This document shows positions 1 through 10,495 of a stretch of 37,527 nucleotides of DNA, one piece after another. The stretch's first letter is position 1. Each line of letters begins with the position of its first letter. A program made the position numbers and the translations under genes. Below the pieces are notes generated by a model. The model made no database searches, was not told where the DNA came from, and saw only the letters and a list, made by a program, of their open reading frames with translations. Source of the stretch: Phytophthora quininea (lineage: Eukaryota > Oomycota > Peronosporomycetes > Peronosporales > Peronosporaceae); the NCBI GenBank assembly GCA_011947345.1, contig JAAVTG010000058.1, forward strand, positions 1 through 37,527. The letters run 5' to 3'.

Positions 1-397
1 ATCTTTTGTGTTTATTTCCTGGATCAAATTCTAATCATTTTTCGTGCTCTGCAGGCTGTTGGAACGATTCAATGCCAACAAAATCCACTTTTCATAGACT
101 TCAGCAGAGGGGGATGTCACGAGTGTCAACTTGGTCATCATGTGCGCATGTGATTTCCTACATAGATTTTCTGTTTTGCCTTCTCAACATTTGTTGTATT
201 TTGCCTTGAACTCATGCGTAGTATAAAAACAGGATCGCGTGGCTGCAGCGGTTAGCAGCGCCTGGAGTTTGGTTTGAATGGGTCGAAAAATAGACGCGAA
301 ACCACTTGGCAACGCGCAAACTTGGCAATGCCATTCCAGGAGTTTCTTCGGACGAATTGCTACGACAAGCAGGCAGTACTGGGGATCTCTTTGAGCG
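1..397. other. Region upstream of kinesin, no gene recognised
   Basis: No conserved coding segment is recognisable here on either strand. Short open frames near its right end are by-products of the Arg-Asp repeat that begins the kinesin. The 3' end of another gene could lie in the first 200 bases, but nothing identifies it. The stretch next to the kinesin start should hold that gene's promoter. Confidence 0.4.
331..337 (+). promoter_or_regulatory. Candidate oomycete Inr element for the kinesin gene
   Basis: CCATTCC fits the oomycete initiator consensus YCAYTYY and lies 61 bases before the kinesin ATG, a usual distance for oomycete transcription starts. The motif is degenerate, with about a 10 percent chance of occurring in any 100 bases, so this is weak evidence without transcript data. 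Confidence 0.25.
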
Positions 398-3300
398 ATG
401 GAGCGCGAGCGAGATCGCAGCAGTCGCGATAGCGAGCGGGGCTATGACGAGTACGGCTACGAGCGCGAACGAAGCAGCAGCCATCGTGACAGTGATCGCC
501 GATCCAAAGACCGTGATCGTGACCGAGACAGGGACCGCCACCGTGATCGAGACCGTGAACGTGATTGGGATGAACGCAGCACCACCAGCTCCAGTAGCCG
601 CGATCGAGACCGTGAGCGCGATCAAGGGCGTGAGCGTTACCGAGACAAAGAAAGCAGCCGCGACCGTGATCGCGATCGGGACCGTGATCGAGACCGCGAT
701 CGTGACAGGGATAGAGAACGCGATCGCGACCGTGATCGTCGAGACCGTCGAGACCGCGACCGCGACTACGACCGTGATCGTGATCGGGACTATGACAGAG
801 GAACACGAGAGTATTCCTCATCTTCGTCCTCGTCACGCTATGGCAGCTCATTTTCTCGCCCAGCCACGTATGACCCTCGTCTAGCTCAACGAACTCAGCA
901 GCGGACGCGTCGAGGTGATGTCGACGAGGAAGATGAGCGCTTCGAGGAACTCATGCGCAGAAAGCAAATGCAGGACGAGCTGGGTCTTGAAGACGAAGTA
1001 GAGCTCGAGACTAGCAACCTCGCAAACGGTGTATCCGGTGGTAACAACGACAACGCACTTGTCAAGGAGCTTCAACGCGAGCTAAAGGAGGCTCGTGAAG
1101 CCGAGCAGAAAACGCAAGAGTCTTTGAACAAACTGCAGTTGCTGAGCAAGTCGCAGACTGCCATCCTGAAAACTTCGATGGGCAAGAAAATTCAGCTGAA
1201 AGAAGCACAAGTGGAAGAGATGGCCAACATTATCAAGGAACTCGAGCGCAAGCTGACCGATGCTGGTGTCAAGTTTGACGCGTACGATCCGCCTGAAGAT
1301 GGTCAGGTACCTGCTGATCGACTTAATGGGGCTGGTGGTGCGGCAGCTGCGGAGAACGATGCAGAAGCGGAAATCAACGCCATGAAGACCGAAATGGAGC
1401 GCTTGATCGACGAGAACAGCGCACTAAAAGCTAAAGCCACCGAATTAAGCAGCAAGAACGCCAAAACGGCCTCCCTAGTGGAGGTCGTGCCAGAAAACTC
1501 GGTCAGCAAAGCAACTTTCGACAACTTGGAGACGGAAAAGCAGCAATTGATCTGGAAGCTGAAGGACATGCAGCAGCAGATGGAGACGCTCAAGGCCGCT
1601 GCAGCCTCATCTGCCTCTTTAGCCCCTGTTCCACCCCCCGCTCCTGACAGCGCATCAAATTCTTCGAACTCAGAAGAACTGCAAGCACTGAAGGCCAAGC
1701 TCGCTGCTGCTGAGAGCTCACACCAAAACGCCCAGAAGACGGTATGACAGTGTGGTGCTGAAGTTGTTGTTTCTCGTAACTAATCTCTTTCGCCTTTGTT
1801 GTTAATGCAGATCCAGCAGTTAGAGAAGGAATCAGCAAGTCGTGCAGCGAGCTCACCCGAAGTTGCTACGAATGCTCCTGCAGGACTGTCCAAGCTCGAA
1901 GGAGAACTGCAGGTTCGTTGGCAAGATGTAGTTCCGCTTCGTTTGCTAACGACAATATGTTACCAATTCAGTCCCAAATTCGCGAATTGGAAAACAAAGT
2001 CACCGAGCTGCAAACGCAAATGGAACAGCAGAATTGTGATAGCCAAGCGAAGGCGACGACGGCTGATGAGCGATACGCGAAGCTCAAGGCGACAGCTGAA
2101 AGCGAGCTCAACAAAATCAAAGAGCAGGCCAAGAAGGCCATCTTGGAACTCAAGCGTAAGCTGGAGGTGGCGAGCAAGGGCCAGCAACGCAAGCAAGCGG
2201 CCATCACGGGCTTGACCTCACAACTCCGTGCACAACGCACCGACATTCAGACTCTGAAGGCGCAAGTGGTAGCACAACAACAGCAAGTCCCAGTGCTCGC
2301 GAAGCAAATGACCGACAAAATCTTGCAGCGCGTGCAGAAGCAAGCTGATGCAATGGCAGGCGTCGTTGACAACTACAAGCGCGAGATGAAGGAACGCAAA
2401 CGCCTATTCAATCTCGTCCAGGAACTCAAGGGAAACATTCGCGTGCTGTGCCGTGTCCGTCCAATTTCCAAATCCGAGGTCGCACAGGGAGCAAGATGAT
2501 CTGCAAGTTCTCCCCGGAAGAGATCACGCTTTCTGGAGACAAGGGCAAGGTGAAGACGTGGGAGTTCGATCACGTGTTCGACATGGGCTCGAGTCAAGAC
2601 CAGCTCTTTTCGGAGGTGAAGCCGCTTGTCACCAGTATCTTGGACGGCTACAGCGTGTGCATCTTTGCATACGGCCAGACGGGCTCCGGCAAACGTTCAC
2701 CATGTCCGGTCCCCCAGAGAATCCGGTATCAACACTCGATCGCTGCAGGAGCTGTTCGAGCGCAAATCGGAACGTACGAAGGAGTATCAGGATGAGATTA
2801 CGGTCAGCGTCATGGAGATCTACAACGAACAGATCCGAGACTTGTTGGCTCAGGATGCAGCTAACACCAATCTCCAAGTACGCCAAGGACCCACCGGGAA
2901 CTTTGTTCCTGGTCTTACGTTGGTGCCAGTGCAGACTTTGGATGAAGTTTTTGAGCTCATCAAGCGTGGCAACAAAAACCGCAGCACGCACGCTACGGAC
3001 ATGAATGAACACAGTAGTCGAAGCCACTCGATTCTCTCCATCCAGCTCAAGAGTCTCAACATCGTCACCAACACCGTCGCAAGTGGAAAGCTCTTTCTCG
3101 TCGACCTTGCAGGTTCTGAGCGTCTGTCGAAGACGGGAGCTGAAGGACAGCGGCTCAAGGAGGCACAGAATATCAACAAGTCGCTCTCTGCTCTCGGCGA
3201 CGTCATTGCAGCGCGCGCCAGCAAAGCCAAACACGTGCCCTACAGAAACTCGTCGCTGACCTACTTGCTCCAGGATGCTCTCGGCGGCGATTCGAAGACA

Positions 3301-3432
3301 CTCATGGTCGCATGCGCGAGTCCTGTGGACTACAACAGTGAAGAGACATTCTGCACGCTCAACTTTGCCGCTAGGACACGTAGTGTCGAAATGGGCAAAG
3401 CCACAAAGAACGTTGCCCAAGCTACTACCTAA
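398..3432 (+). CDS. Kinesin-14 family C-terminal motor protein
   Basis: Predicted minus-end-directed microtubule motor of the Ncd/KIFC (kinesin-14) class, acting in spindle or cytoplasmic microtubule organisation. Three exons: 398-1741, 1811-1912 and 1972-3432, with GT-AG introns of 69 and 59 bp, both phase 0. An in-frame TGA six bases upstream supports the ATG at 398. Residues 1 to about 150 are an Arg/Asp/Glu-rich low-complexity head, followed by long coiled coil. The neck-motor junction [11 protein letters not shown] (near residue 636) places the motor at the C terminus, which defines the class. Motor motifs seen: [10 protein letters not shown] (P-loop), NEHSSRSHS (switch I), [14 protein letters not shown] (switch II) and [11 protein letters not shown]. 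The motor needs three one-base additions, near 2490 (G run), 2692 (A run) and 2734 (G run), after which the frame is restored and the protein is about 969 aa. I read these as sequencing errors. It is convergent with the Scc3 gene, 95 bases apart. Confidence 0.93.
490..800 (+). repeat. Arg-Asp dipeptide-encoding low-complexity repeat
   Basis: Degenerate tandem repeat of six-base units (CGNGAY) encoding alternating Arg and Asp/Glu in the kinesin head. The same composition keeps several other frames open on both strands, which produces spurious overlapping ORFs. Such RD/RE tracts are common in RNA-binding and phase-separating proteins; a role in this kinesin is unknown. Confidence 0.8.
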
Positions 3433-3527
3433 TTGCCATCGAAGCCAACACGGCATAAAGCCAGCTACTCATTTCCTTGAATGACGCTTTGTTTCCTAGT
3501 GGAGCTGCTACGAGTGCTGCTCTGTTC

Positions 3528-6500
3528 TCACACTCTTAGTCGTTTTCGTCGACTTCTCGACTCCTGTTGCTCATCTTCGCCCTTCTGATCTTGTTCTTTC
3601 GAGCCATTTTGATGCGGTGGGGTATCTTCTTCAGATTTGGCTTCGTTTAAAGAAGAAGATCGAGCGCGTGGAGGTGATACTGGAGGTATGTCATCGGCAT
3701 CGGACATTTCGACATCATCCTTGCTGTTTTCTTGGCGAGGTCGTTTACGGTGTGCTACAGCTTCCTGAGGAGAGAGCTCGTCCTCATCTGTAGCGGTACG
3801 CTTACGAGTTGAGAGGTTCTCGTCATTATCAGCGCCCTTTGCGCCATTGATGCTATCAAATGGTTCGCTCTCCCTTGTGCGATCCTCATCCTCTTCAGCA
3901 ATGGATGATTGTTGCATCGGTGTAAGTTCCGAGGTGGCGGATCGGCGCTTATTTTTCAACGGAGGTGAGCCTATCATCCCCATAGAAGATTGCCTCCTTC
4001 CACTTGTAGCGCTAATTGCAGACTGGAAATCAAACACAGCACGCCACCTTGGGTCCAAGTCCTCGCCATCTTCCGGGACATCACGTAGCGCTGCTAGACG
4101 CTCCATGAAATACTCACGCAGCTGGGCTGTACTGGACTTGTCCAAATGGGAGAGGTACACACGCATGAACTCCAAAACTCAAACTGTGCCGTCTTTTCCA
4201 TCGCATAGCGCACACCTTCACACAGGAAGCGCAGAAATGGCGCTCGCAACGAGGAGGCAATCTTCCCCACGCCTAAGGATTGGCCGAATCGCTTTGCCAG
4301 CTCTTTCAGCTCTTGCTCGCTATTCGCCACTCTCTCTTTAAGTTCTTCTAACTCTGAGCTCTCTTCATCACTAGGATTCTCATTCGCCATAGCTGCTGCC
4401 AGGTCCTGCTTCCAAGCCAGCAGAGGGTTAAACATTTGTCGAAGTGCAGTCATTTGGATCTCCAGGTATCGCACAGGGGCGTCTGTTTTCACCTGTTTGC
4501 CGAATGCCTTCACTACCTCTACGCTGGGCTTGCCACTCGACGTAAAATACTGCAGCACAGTGGCAGCTTGGTACTTTTTGTTTGGGTTACACAACGACAC
4601 CCTTCCAAGGGCAACCAGCAACTCTGCTTTTTGCTGCTGCTTTTCCTCCCACTCGCGAAGAGCATCCGCCCTCTCCGCAAGATTCTCTTCCGTTGTATCG
4701 TCTTCAAGTTCGGGCTCGTCCTCGTCGGCCTCCTCCATTTCTTTCTCGAAGTGGGTCTGCGTCAACAGAATGAGGACTTTCGGCAGCGTCCATTCTAGCG
4801 CGTTGTAAGGTGGTAATGCATCCTGAAACTTCTCCACAAACAAACATCTCGCGTCGCAGTAAGTCAAGAAAGCATAGCGCTGTGCCACTTTCACGTACGC
4901 AGCCACATCTACATCATCGAACGAGATTTCCTCCATCAAAGACACGGGATCGTCTGGCTCAGTAGCTTCCTCACTCTCGTCTGGCGTTTCCTGACTTCTC
5001 GTCAGATGCATCTCCAAGACAGACACTAATGCTTCTTCAAGGGTGGCTCGTGAGTGACATACCTTTTGGATCTGCAGCTGGATCGACGGATTACTATCTG
5101 TCAACTCAGCGTCTTTGGACTCATCCGACGAACGCTTGTTCTCTTCGACGCTTTTGAAGACTGGCGCAGTGACCCACAGTAAATCCGAGTAAATGATCAT
5201 CAGCACGTGCTTGATCGTGTCAGCGTGTCGAAACCCTTCGTCCAATTGCAAGACAGCCTTCGTTCGCCGCCTCAACAGATCCACCAGCGCTGAAGGAAGT
5301 GTATCCATCCGAGTCAACTGCTGATTAGCAGCACTAACGCTGTCGCTTACAGCAGATGAAATCAAATTCGATGGCAGGTACTCGCGGACATTCAAGAGTC
5401 GAATAAGACATTTGAGTCGACAAAGTGCAACTCGCAAGCTGTACTCGACGTCTGAGATCTCGTTGGCCTTCGGGTGCTTCTTCTTCTTTCGCCCTTTTCC
5501 TTGTTTGCTTCTTGTGGTTGGTGTCCACTCCCCAGAAGCAGCCAAAGCTTCGAATAGCTTTGCATCTGCAATGAGGAGGCTATCAGTCTTATCCATTACC
5601 TCTTGGAGCAGCTCGCGGACAATCGCCTCGGCTTCACGCCGTAACGACACGTGCTCCGTGTGTAGCAAGTGGGTAATGGATAGGGACAAACTCGTCAGCA
5701 ACTCTGCATCAGAGTGCGCCGTATACGCGTGCTTCAATTTACCAAGAAGCTCCTTGATATCATTGCTATGATGCCCGATCACGTCTGCTTTCAGAGTCAG
5801 CATCGGGATCAGTTGCAGAAGCAGTTCCAATTTGTCAGAATCAGCTTGATACAGATGAAACAGACTGGGGATATCCTTGCAGTAGGCCACCGTGATTTCT
5901 TCTCGCAGTGCATCAGCCTGCTTTTTGCAGGGCCATGTCCTGCATCAACGCCCACAAGCTTACCCACAGACGCAACCAAGAGGCGTAGCAAGATTGTCTG
6001 CTGTTCACTCGTGAGATCCGGTGCGCTCTTGTCGACCAGCAATAAGTCGGTCATCACACGCCAATCCTGCAGCACAACTGCAAAAAACAAAGTGAGCCGT
6101 GAGAAGATAACAATTATAATATGACACAAACGTACGGCAGTCTTCCAGTCCCCAGAAAGCGTCGGCAAGCGTCTCGACAGCACCCTCTGGGATATCATGA
6201 TTCTGGATGTATTCTTCTGCAAACTCCACCAGAGCAATTGCTTGAGTATTGAGCTGCTCCTTCTTCAATTTTGCACTGCTTGTCTGGGCGACAGCCACCC
6301 CAAATGCATCGTACTGGAGGCATACGAACTCCGCCGCGGCCTTGCGAATATCTTCGTGCTCTGCATCAAATACCAGTTTTTCCACGGGTTGAAGCTCTAT
6401 ATCCGAACTAACGAGATTACACTTGTCGACAGCGATGAGGAGATGGATGCATTCCTCCACAACTGCGTCGTCAACGTCGTTGCACAAGTCCAGATAGCGT

Positions 6501-7989
6501 GGCAGGAAGCGAGAAGTAAAGAGCTCCAACCTTTCAGTAAACGCATCGTTCTCGTACAGTTCACAGAGAATCAAAACCACTTCAAGGCGAACTGCCGCCG
6601 TTTTGTCGTTTAGTAACCACCCAAGGTACTTGAGGAAGTTATCCTTGAGGAATTGATCTGGCATGGTCGTGATCCAAGAGCCAAGGCATCGCATGCTGGC
6701 CACACGAATTTCGGACATCACGTCACGATAGCGATGCACCACCACGCCCGTGAACACCAAATTGATCAGCTTCAGTATCTGTTCCAATCTACCTTGATAA
6801 CGTGCCTTGTTTTCTTTGAGAAGGGCAACTTTCGGAGCGTTCGGACTTTTTCGAGAGGCTCCACTCGTGCTAGGCGAGTTCAGCTCCGCATTAAGCTGCC
6901 TGGTTGCAATTGCTAGTTGGTCGGAAATGGCTGTTGCAGTGGTCACCAACGCATTACTCAGCGCTAGCACGGCCACAGATGACGTATGCCGAATCGCACG
7001 AACTTCAGAACTGCACAAAAATGAAATAAGTGAAACGGCAAGACAGTCATTTGTCCTCACAACGTACCTTGACATGGTGGTTAGCCAGTCCACAAAGCTG
7101 GACGCAATGTCAGATGAGAACAAAACCTCGCTCTCGTAGCATTCCTTGACAAAACCTCCCAAAACTCTTCAAAACTCCGTTGGAACTTCTTCATCCCCTT
7201 CGCACGGGATGCAAGCGGGTACTCTCCGTTGTCCTTTTCCACATCTTTCACCACAAGCTCCACCAAGTCATTCAGATCTAGCTGAATAAGTGGCACTGCA
7301 TCCGGAACGTATTGCTCCACACCTCCACAAGACTAATAGCACTCATCTCACTGTTAGAACACAACACAAATGCACATATGTTGCCACCAAGCCACACCTG
7401 TAGCACGAAGTTTAGCACTTCCCGTGTGGATTTCTCCTCGTCCGCTTCAAATCGTTCACGCCATGCAGCCAAGAGCTGTTCGAGCGGCTTTTACCGCTCT
7501 GAATAGCCTCTAAACAACAGACAAGCCATTATTTACTATCCACAGCACCAAACTACGATGCACAACGCACCGAAGAGCGTCTCTTTGTTCTCTTCGTCTT
7601 CGTCCTCACTCCCAGCCGCAGTAACGGGCTCTATTGCCACTTTCCTGCTTTTCCTCTCCGCACTACGAGCTTTGGACCAGGGCGAGCGCTTACGTCTGGC
7701 GGACCGAGGTTTCACAGGTGTCGGGGCCTTCTTGGGGGTCTTGCGTTTGGTTTTAAGAGGGTGGAACTCTTCGTCGTCTTCCTGGCCTTCATCACTGATA
7801 TGAAATAATGGTAAAGCTCACCGATGATATTTAGATTGGCTGCAAATTGTACCTGCTCTCCTCGACGTCCGCAACGTCCTCTGCGTCCTGCGCACCGGTG
7901 TCTGCGTCGTCTGCACTGGTGCGTGTGTCTTCCACCTGGTAGATGGGCGTGGGCTTCCGCCGCAAGCGCGTGCCGCGCCGCGTACTCAT
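3528..7989 (-). CDS. SCC3: Cohesin subunit Scc3/STAG (SA)
   Basis: HEAT-repeat subunit of cohesin that binds the kleisin Scc1/Rad21 and DNA, needed for sister-chromatid cohesion in the nucleus. The stromalin conservative domain is clear at about residues 339-410 (HRYRDVMSEIRVASMRCLGS, then LKYLGWLLNDKTAAVRLE, near 6740-6550). Six exons: 7989-7853, 7794-7571, 7509-7398, 7332-7068, 7010-6137/6136 and 6077-3528, with GT-AG introns of 57-65 bp. The start gives a basic/acidic N-terminal tail; the C-terminal tail after about 4000 is also charged and low-complexity, as in STAG proteins. Four one-base additions, all in A/T runs (7489-7492, 7151-7154, 5922-5926, 4174-4177), give one continuous frame of about 1,388 aa, close to the family's usual 1,100-1,300. 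No in-frame stop remains, so I treat the gene as intact and the breaks as sequencing error. Confidence 0.93.
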
Positions 7990-8040
7990 TGCGCCAAAGT
8001 GTCGAGTGCGTGCGCGGAATCGATACTGCAGTGATCTGCA

Positions 8041-8047
8041 AAAATGG
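8041..8047 (-). promoter_or_regulatory. Candidate oomycete Inr element for SCC3
   Basis: On the minus strand CCATTTT matches YCAYTYY and is followed by TGCA. It lies 52 bases before the SCC3 start codon, a typical oomycete spacing. The motif is short and degenerate, so support is modest. Confidence 0.3.
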
Positions 8048-8059
8048 AGGGTCTCTTTA

Positions 8060-9012
8060 CAAGAACGGAAAGTTTCCTCTATAGTGACTAATCAAATGCG
8101 TTGGTCGTGTGAGAGCGCACGCTGGTGCAGTTCGTGCAAGACCTATCTCCTGAAAAAGCAGACAATGGAAGTTTGACACCCGTATTTGTTTCCCGACGTG
8201 TTACCGTCGAATTTCTTAGGAAATAGCTCGAGCTGGCTGGCATTTTGACGAAGTTGGCTTTTTGATTGCGAGCAGGAAGTGACGTGATAACCGTTGATAC
8301 GCCACGGCTCATCATATCTGGACAACACCCGTAGAATTGCTCATTGACTTTGTTGAGTTGGCTGAACAGCGGTGGATGGACACCTTGACGATAACTACAG
8401 AGCGCTAGACACCAAAACTTTTGGTTGAAGAGCCCTTGAAGTGGCCGATGGTGAAGGCTTCGCTGATTGCTGCAGCACGACTCGGATTTTTTTTTACGAA
8501 AATGGTCGATGCGAGACTACCCAGTAGCAGTACTGCCTTGCTATTTGGCACAGAAAGCTCGTTCTGGTTCTGGACGATGTCAAATTGCGCGGAGACTTTC
8601 CAACTCCACTATGTACCCCAATCAAAAGTATCATTTCACTTTCACGCCTGCCGCGTAATCTGTGGTGACGGGGCAAAGCACATTGTGGGTGTCTACGGCC
8701 GACACCGATAGCAGCATGTGAAGATCCTGGTTGATATTTCATATTCTGTCGTCCAGCAAGTGAAGACCATTGTGGATAACCCTTCGACTCTGGCTGTCCA
8801 CGTTGAAGAGTATTCCCGTGGGTTGGTTGACTTATCCAACCAAAGTTAGTAAATAATAATTTGGTCCTCATGGGTGACATGTCGAGTGAGGTTGTTCAGC
8901 ACGAGCAATCAACCATCTGTGCATCATAATCAACTGTTCCACGTAATCCTCCTCTGCCGAAAAACCAACACCTTCATTCGTGAATTGGTGGTCAAGTACG
9001 AGCTTCAACGAC
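8060..9012. other. Intergenic region with a possible Ty1/copia remnant
   Basis: No intact gene. Between about 8560 and 8640 (+), joining frames gives fragments such as LDDVKL, LHYVPQSK and SIISLSRLPRN, which resemble the segment after the aspartic protease in Ty1/copia polyproteins. The match is short, split over frames, and lacks flanking protease or integrase motifs, so the assignment is tentative. The rest presumably includes the promoters of SCC3 (left) and the gene at 9013 (right). Confidence 0.3.
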
Positions 9013-10287
9013 ATGAATTTGGTGGATGAAGATGACACGCTGACAATGTCGGCAGCTCTCGATTTCGTCGAAACCATTGAAATCGTCGAGAGTGGTCAGC
9101 CCGGGGATGCTACCAAGAGCTTGGTGAATACCGTCATTGTTGATCCCCGTTCCAGTCCGACGGAAAATATTCCGCCAGTGCGTCGCAAACGCACGTTCAA
9201 ACAAGGCTACTCCACGCTACAAGCGCGCCGCAAAAAGAAAGAGTTGCTGGAACTGCGTCGCCAAGTTGCAGGACTCGAGGAATGGCTGCAGCACGTGAAA
9301 GATAAAAGTACCAACGCGACAGAGCTTTCCCAAAATGTTGTGGCTCGCTCTTTCTTGCAGCAGCAATGGGGGTTCAAAGCGATGGAAGAGTTCAAGAAGC
9401 TGCAAGACGCAGAGCACACGAACAAGAAATTGAAGCACGCCCTGAAAACGCAGAAGAAACTGAACGCAGCGGTACTTGCAATCGTCCGGCGCAGGGAAAC
9501 CCTCTCGGTAGGTCATTTGCATCGCGTCCTTCACTAGCGAATGACGTTAACGCTTTGCAACTATGTTCCAGGGCATCGATTTTGTGTTCAACAACCCCAC
9601 CAGAGACACCCGAGCTAATCTTCACCTCGACAACACCTCCATCTTCATGGAGCAGCTCTCCAGTCGTGTCTCGCAGTTGTACCACGACTGCGAGTCGGTC
9701 TTCCCGAAAGAACGACTGCCGACCTTCGGCTTCAGAATGGAGCCCACCGTTGACATGTACCGAGGTCGGATGATGGAAATCGTGGCGAGATCCCCCGTCG
9801 ACTGCCCCATGAAGCAAGCCAGCGATGCCTTGTGGGAAGATCTGTGCAGGTTACGAACGGCTTACCGCTATGTACGTCTTCTTAATCTTCGGTTGTTGTT
9901 GCCGTGGTAGCAAACGTTCACCGAATGTGCTGTCTGCTGTAGATGACTGCGAAAGGTGCCAATGCCGTGGCAATTGGGTTTGACATGACTCTACAAAACC
10001 GATTCGGGGCCACCGACGTGAACGGGATTCAGTACTTGCAACGGTTCGAGGAAGCCGACCGTGTGGTGCAAATCCGAGCGTACAAGCTGCTGCTTCCGAC
10101 TGAAGGGCTGTATCTTCTTGGCCACGCGTGGACCGTTGTCTCAAAATCGGAGACGGACCCAGTCCACAAGAGCGACGCGCAATTCTACATGCAGCTATTC
10201 GTTGAGACCCAGGAAGGGTTTTCGGCCGCTGAAAAAGACATCGACTACGTTGAAGAAGTTGGACTGACGGCTGGAGCTCCAAGATGA
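9013..10287 (+). CDS. Oomycete coiled-coil (bZIP-like) protein with START-like C-terminal region
   Basis: Three exons, 9013-9507, 9572-9871 and 9943-10287, joined at phase-0 GT-AG introns of 64 and 71 bp, give about 379 aa. The ATG at 9013 is the first methionine of the frame. Residues about 57-100 are highly basic then heptad-like (RRKRTF, QARRKKKELLELRRQVAGLE), resembling a bZIP but lacking the classic Asn-x7-Arg of the basic region, so DNA binding is uncertain. A second coiled segment follows (about 120-160), then KRRE-type GIDFVF and a C-terminal region of the length and pattern of START-like domains. This architecture resembles the large oomycete family often labelled M96 mating-specific; I recognise the family only by pattern. 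The ending is uncertain: adding one G at the GG near 10270 would extend the frame to a stop at about 10361. Function unknown, possibly regulatory. Confidence 0.7.
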
Positions 10288-10495
10288 GAATGTGCACGTT
10301 GTGGTTGCAAGAAGTGATGAGTCAGAGAGCACAAGAGTATCTGGCCACGATTTCAGTCTGACATGCTGCACTATGATTTCCATATCGATAAGATACTTTT
10401 TTGCTGTGTGAAATGCACTAGCGATGTCGTGTTGTCCGTACACAATCTCTCTCCTCATTTCGACAACAGGTTGGTGATTAGTTTGGAAAGTTGGA

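Noticed and set aside
212..884. Three long open frames (one plus, two minus) overlapping the start of the kinesin
   Set aside because: They arise from the Arg-Asp codon repeat, whose composition lacks stops in several frames. They have only low-complexity content and no conserved pattern.
2453..3004. Separate short genes within the kinesin motor
   Set aside because: They are pieces of one motor domain split by missing bases. The motif order runs smoothly from one frame into the next.
2629..3456. A 275-codon antisense open frame under the kinesin motor
   Set aside because: Shadow of a strongly conserved plus-strand motor domain; no independent motifs.
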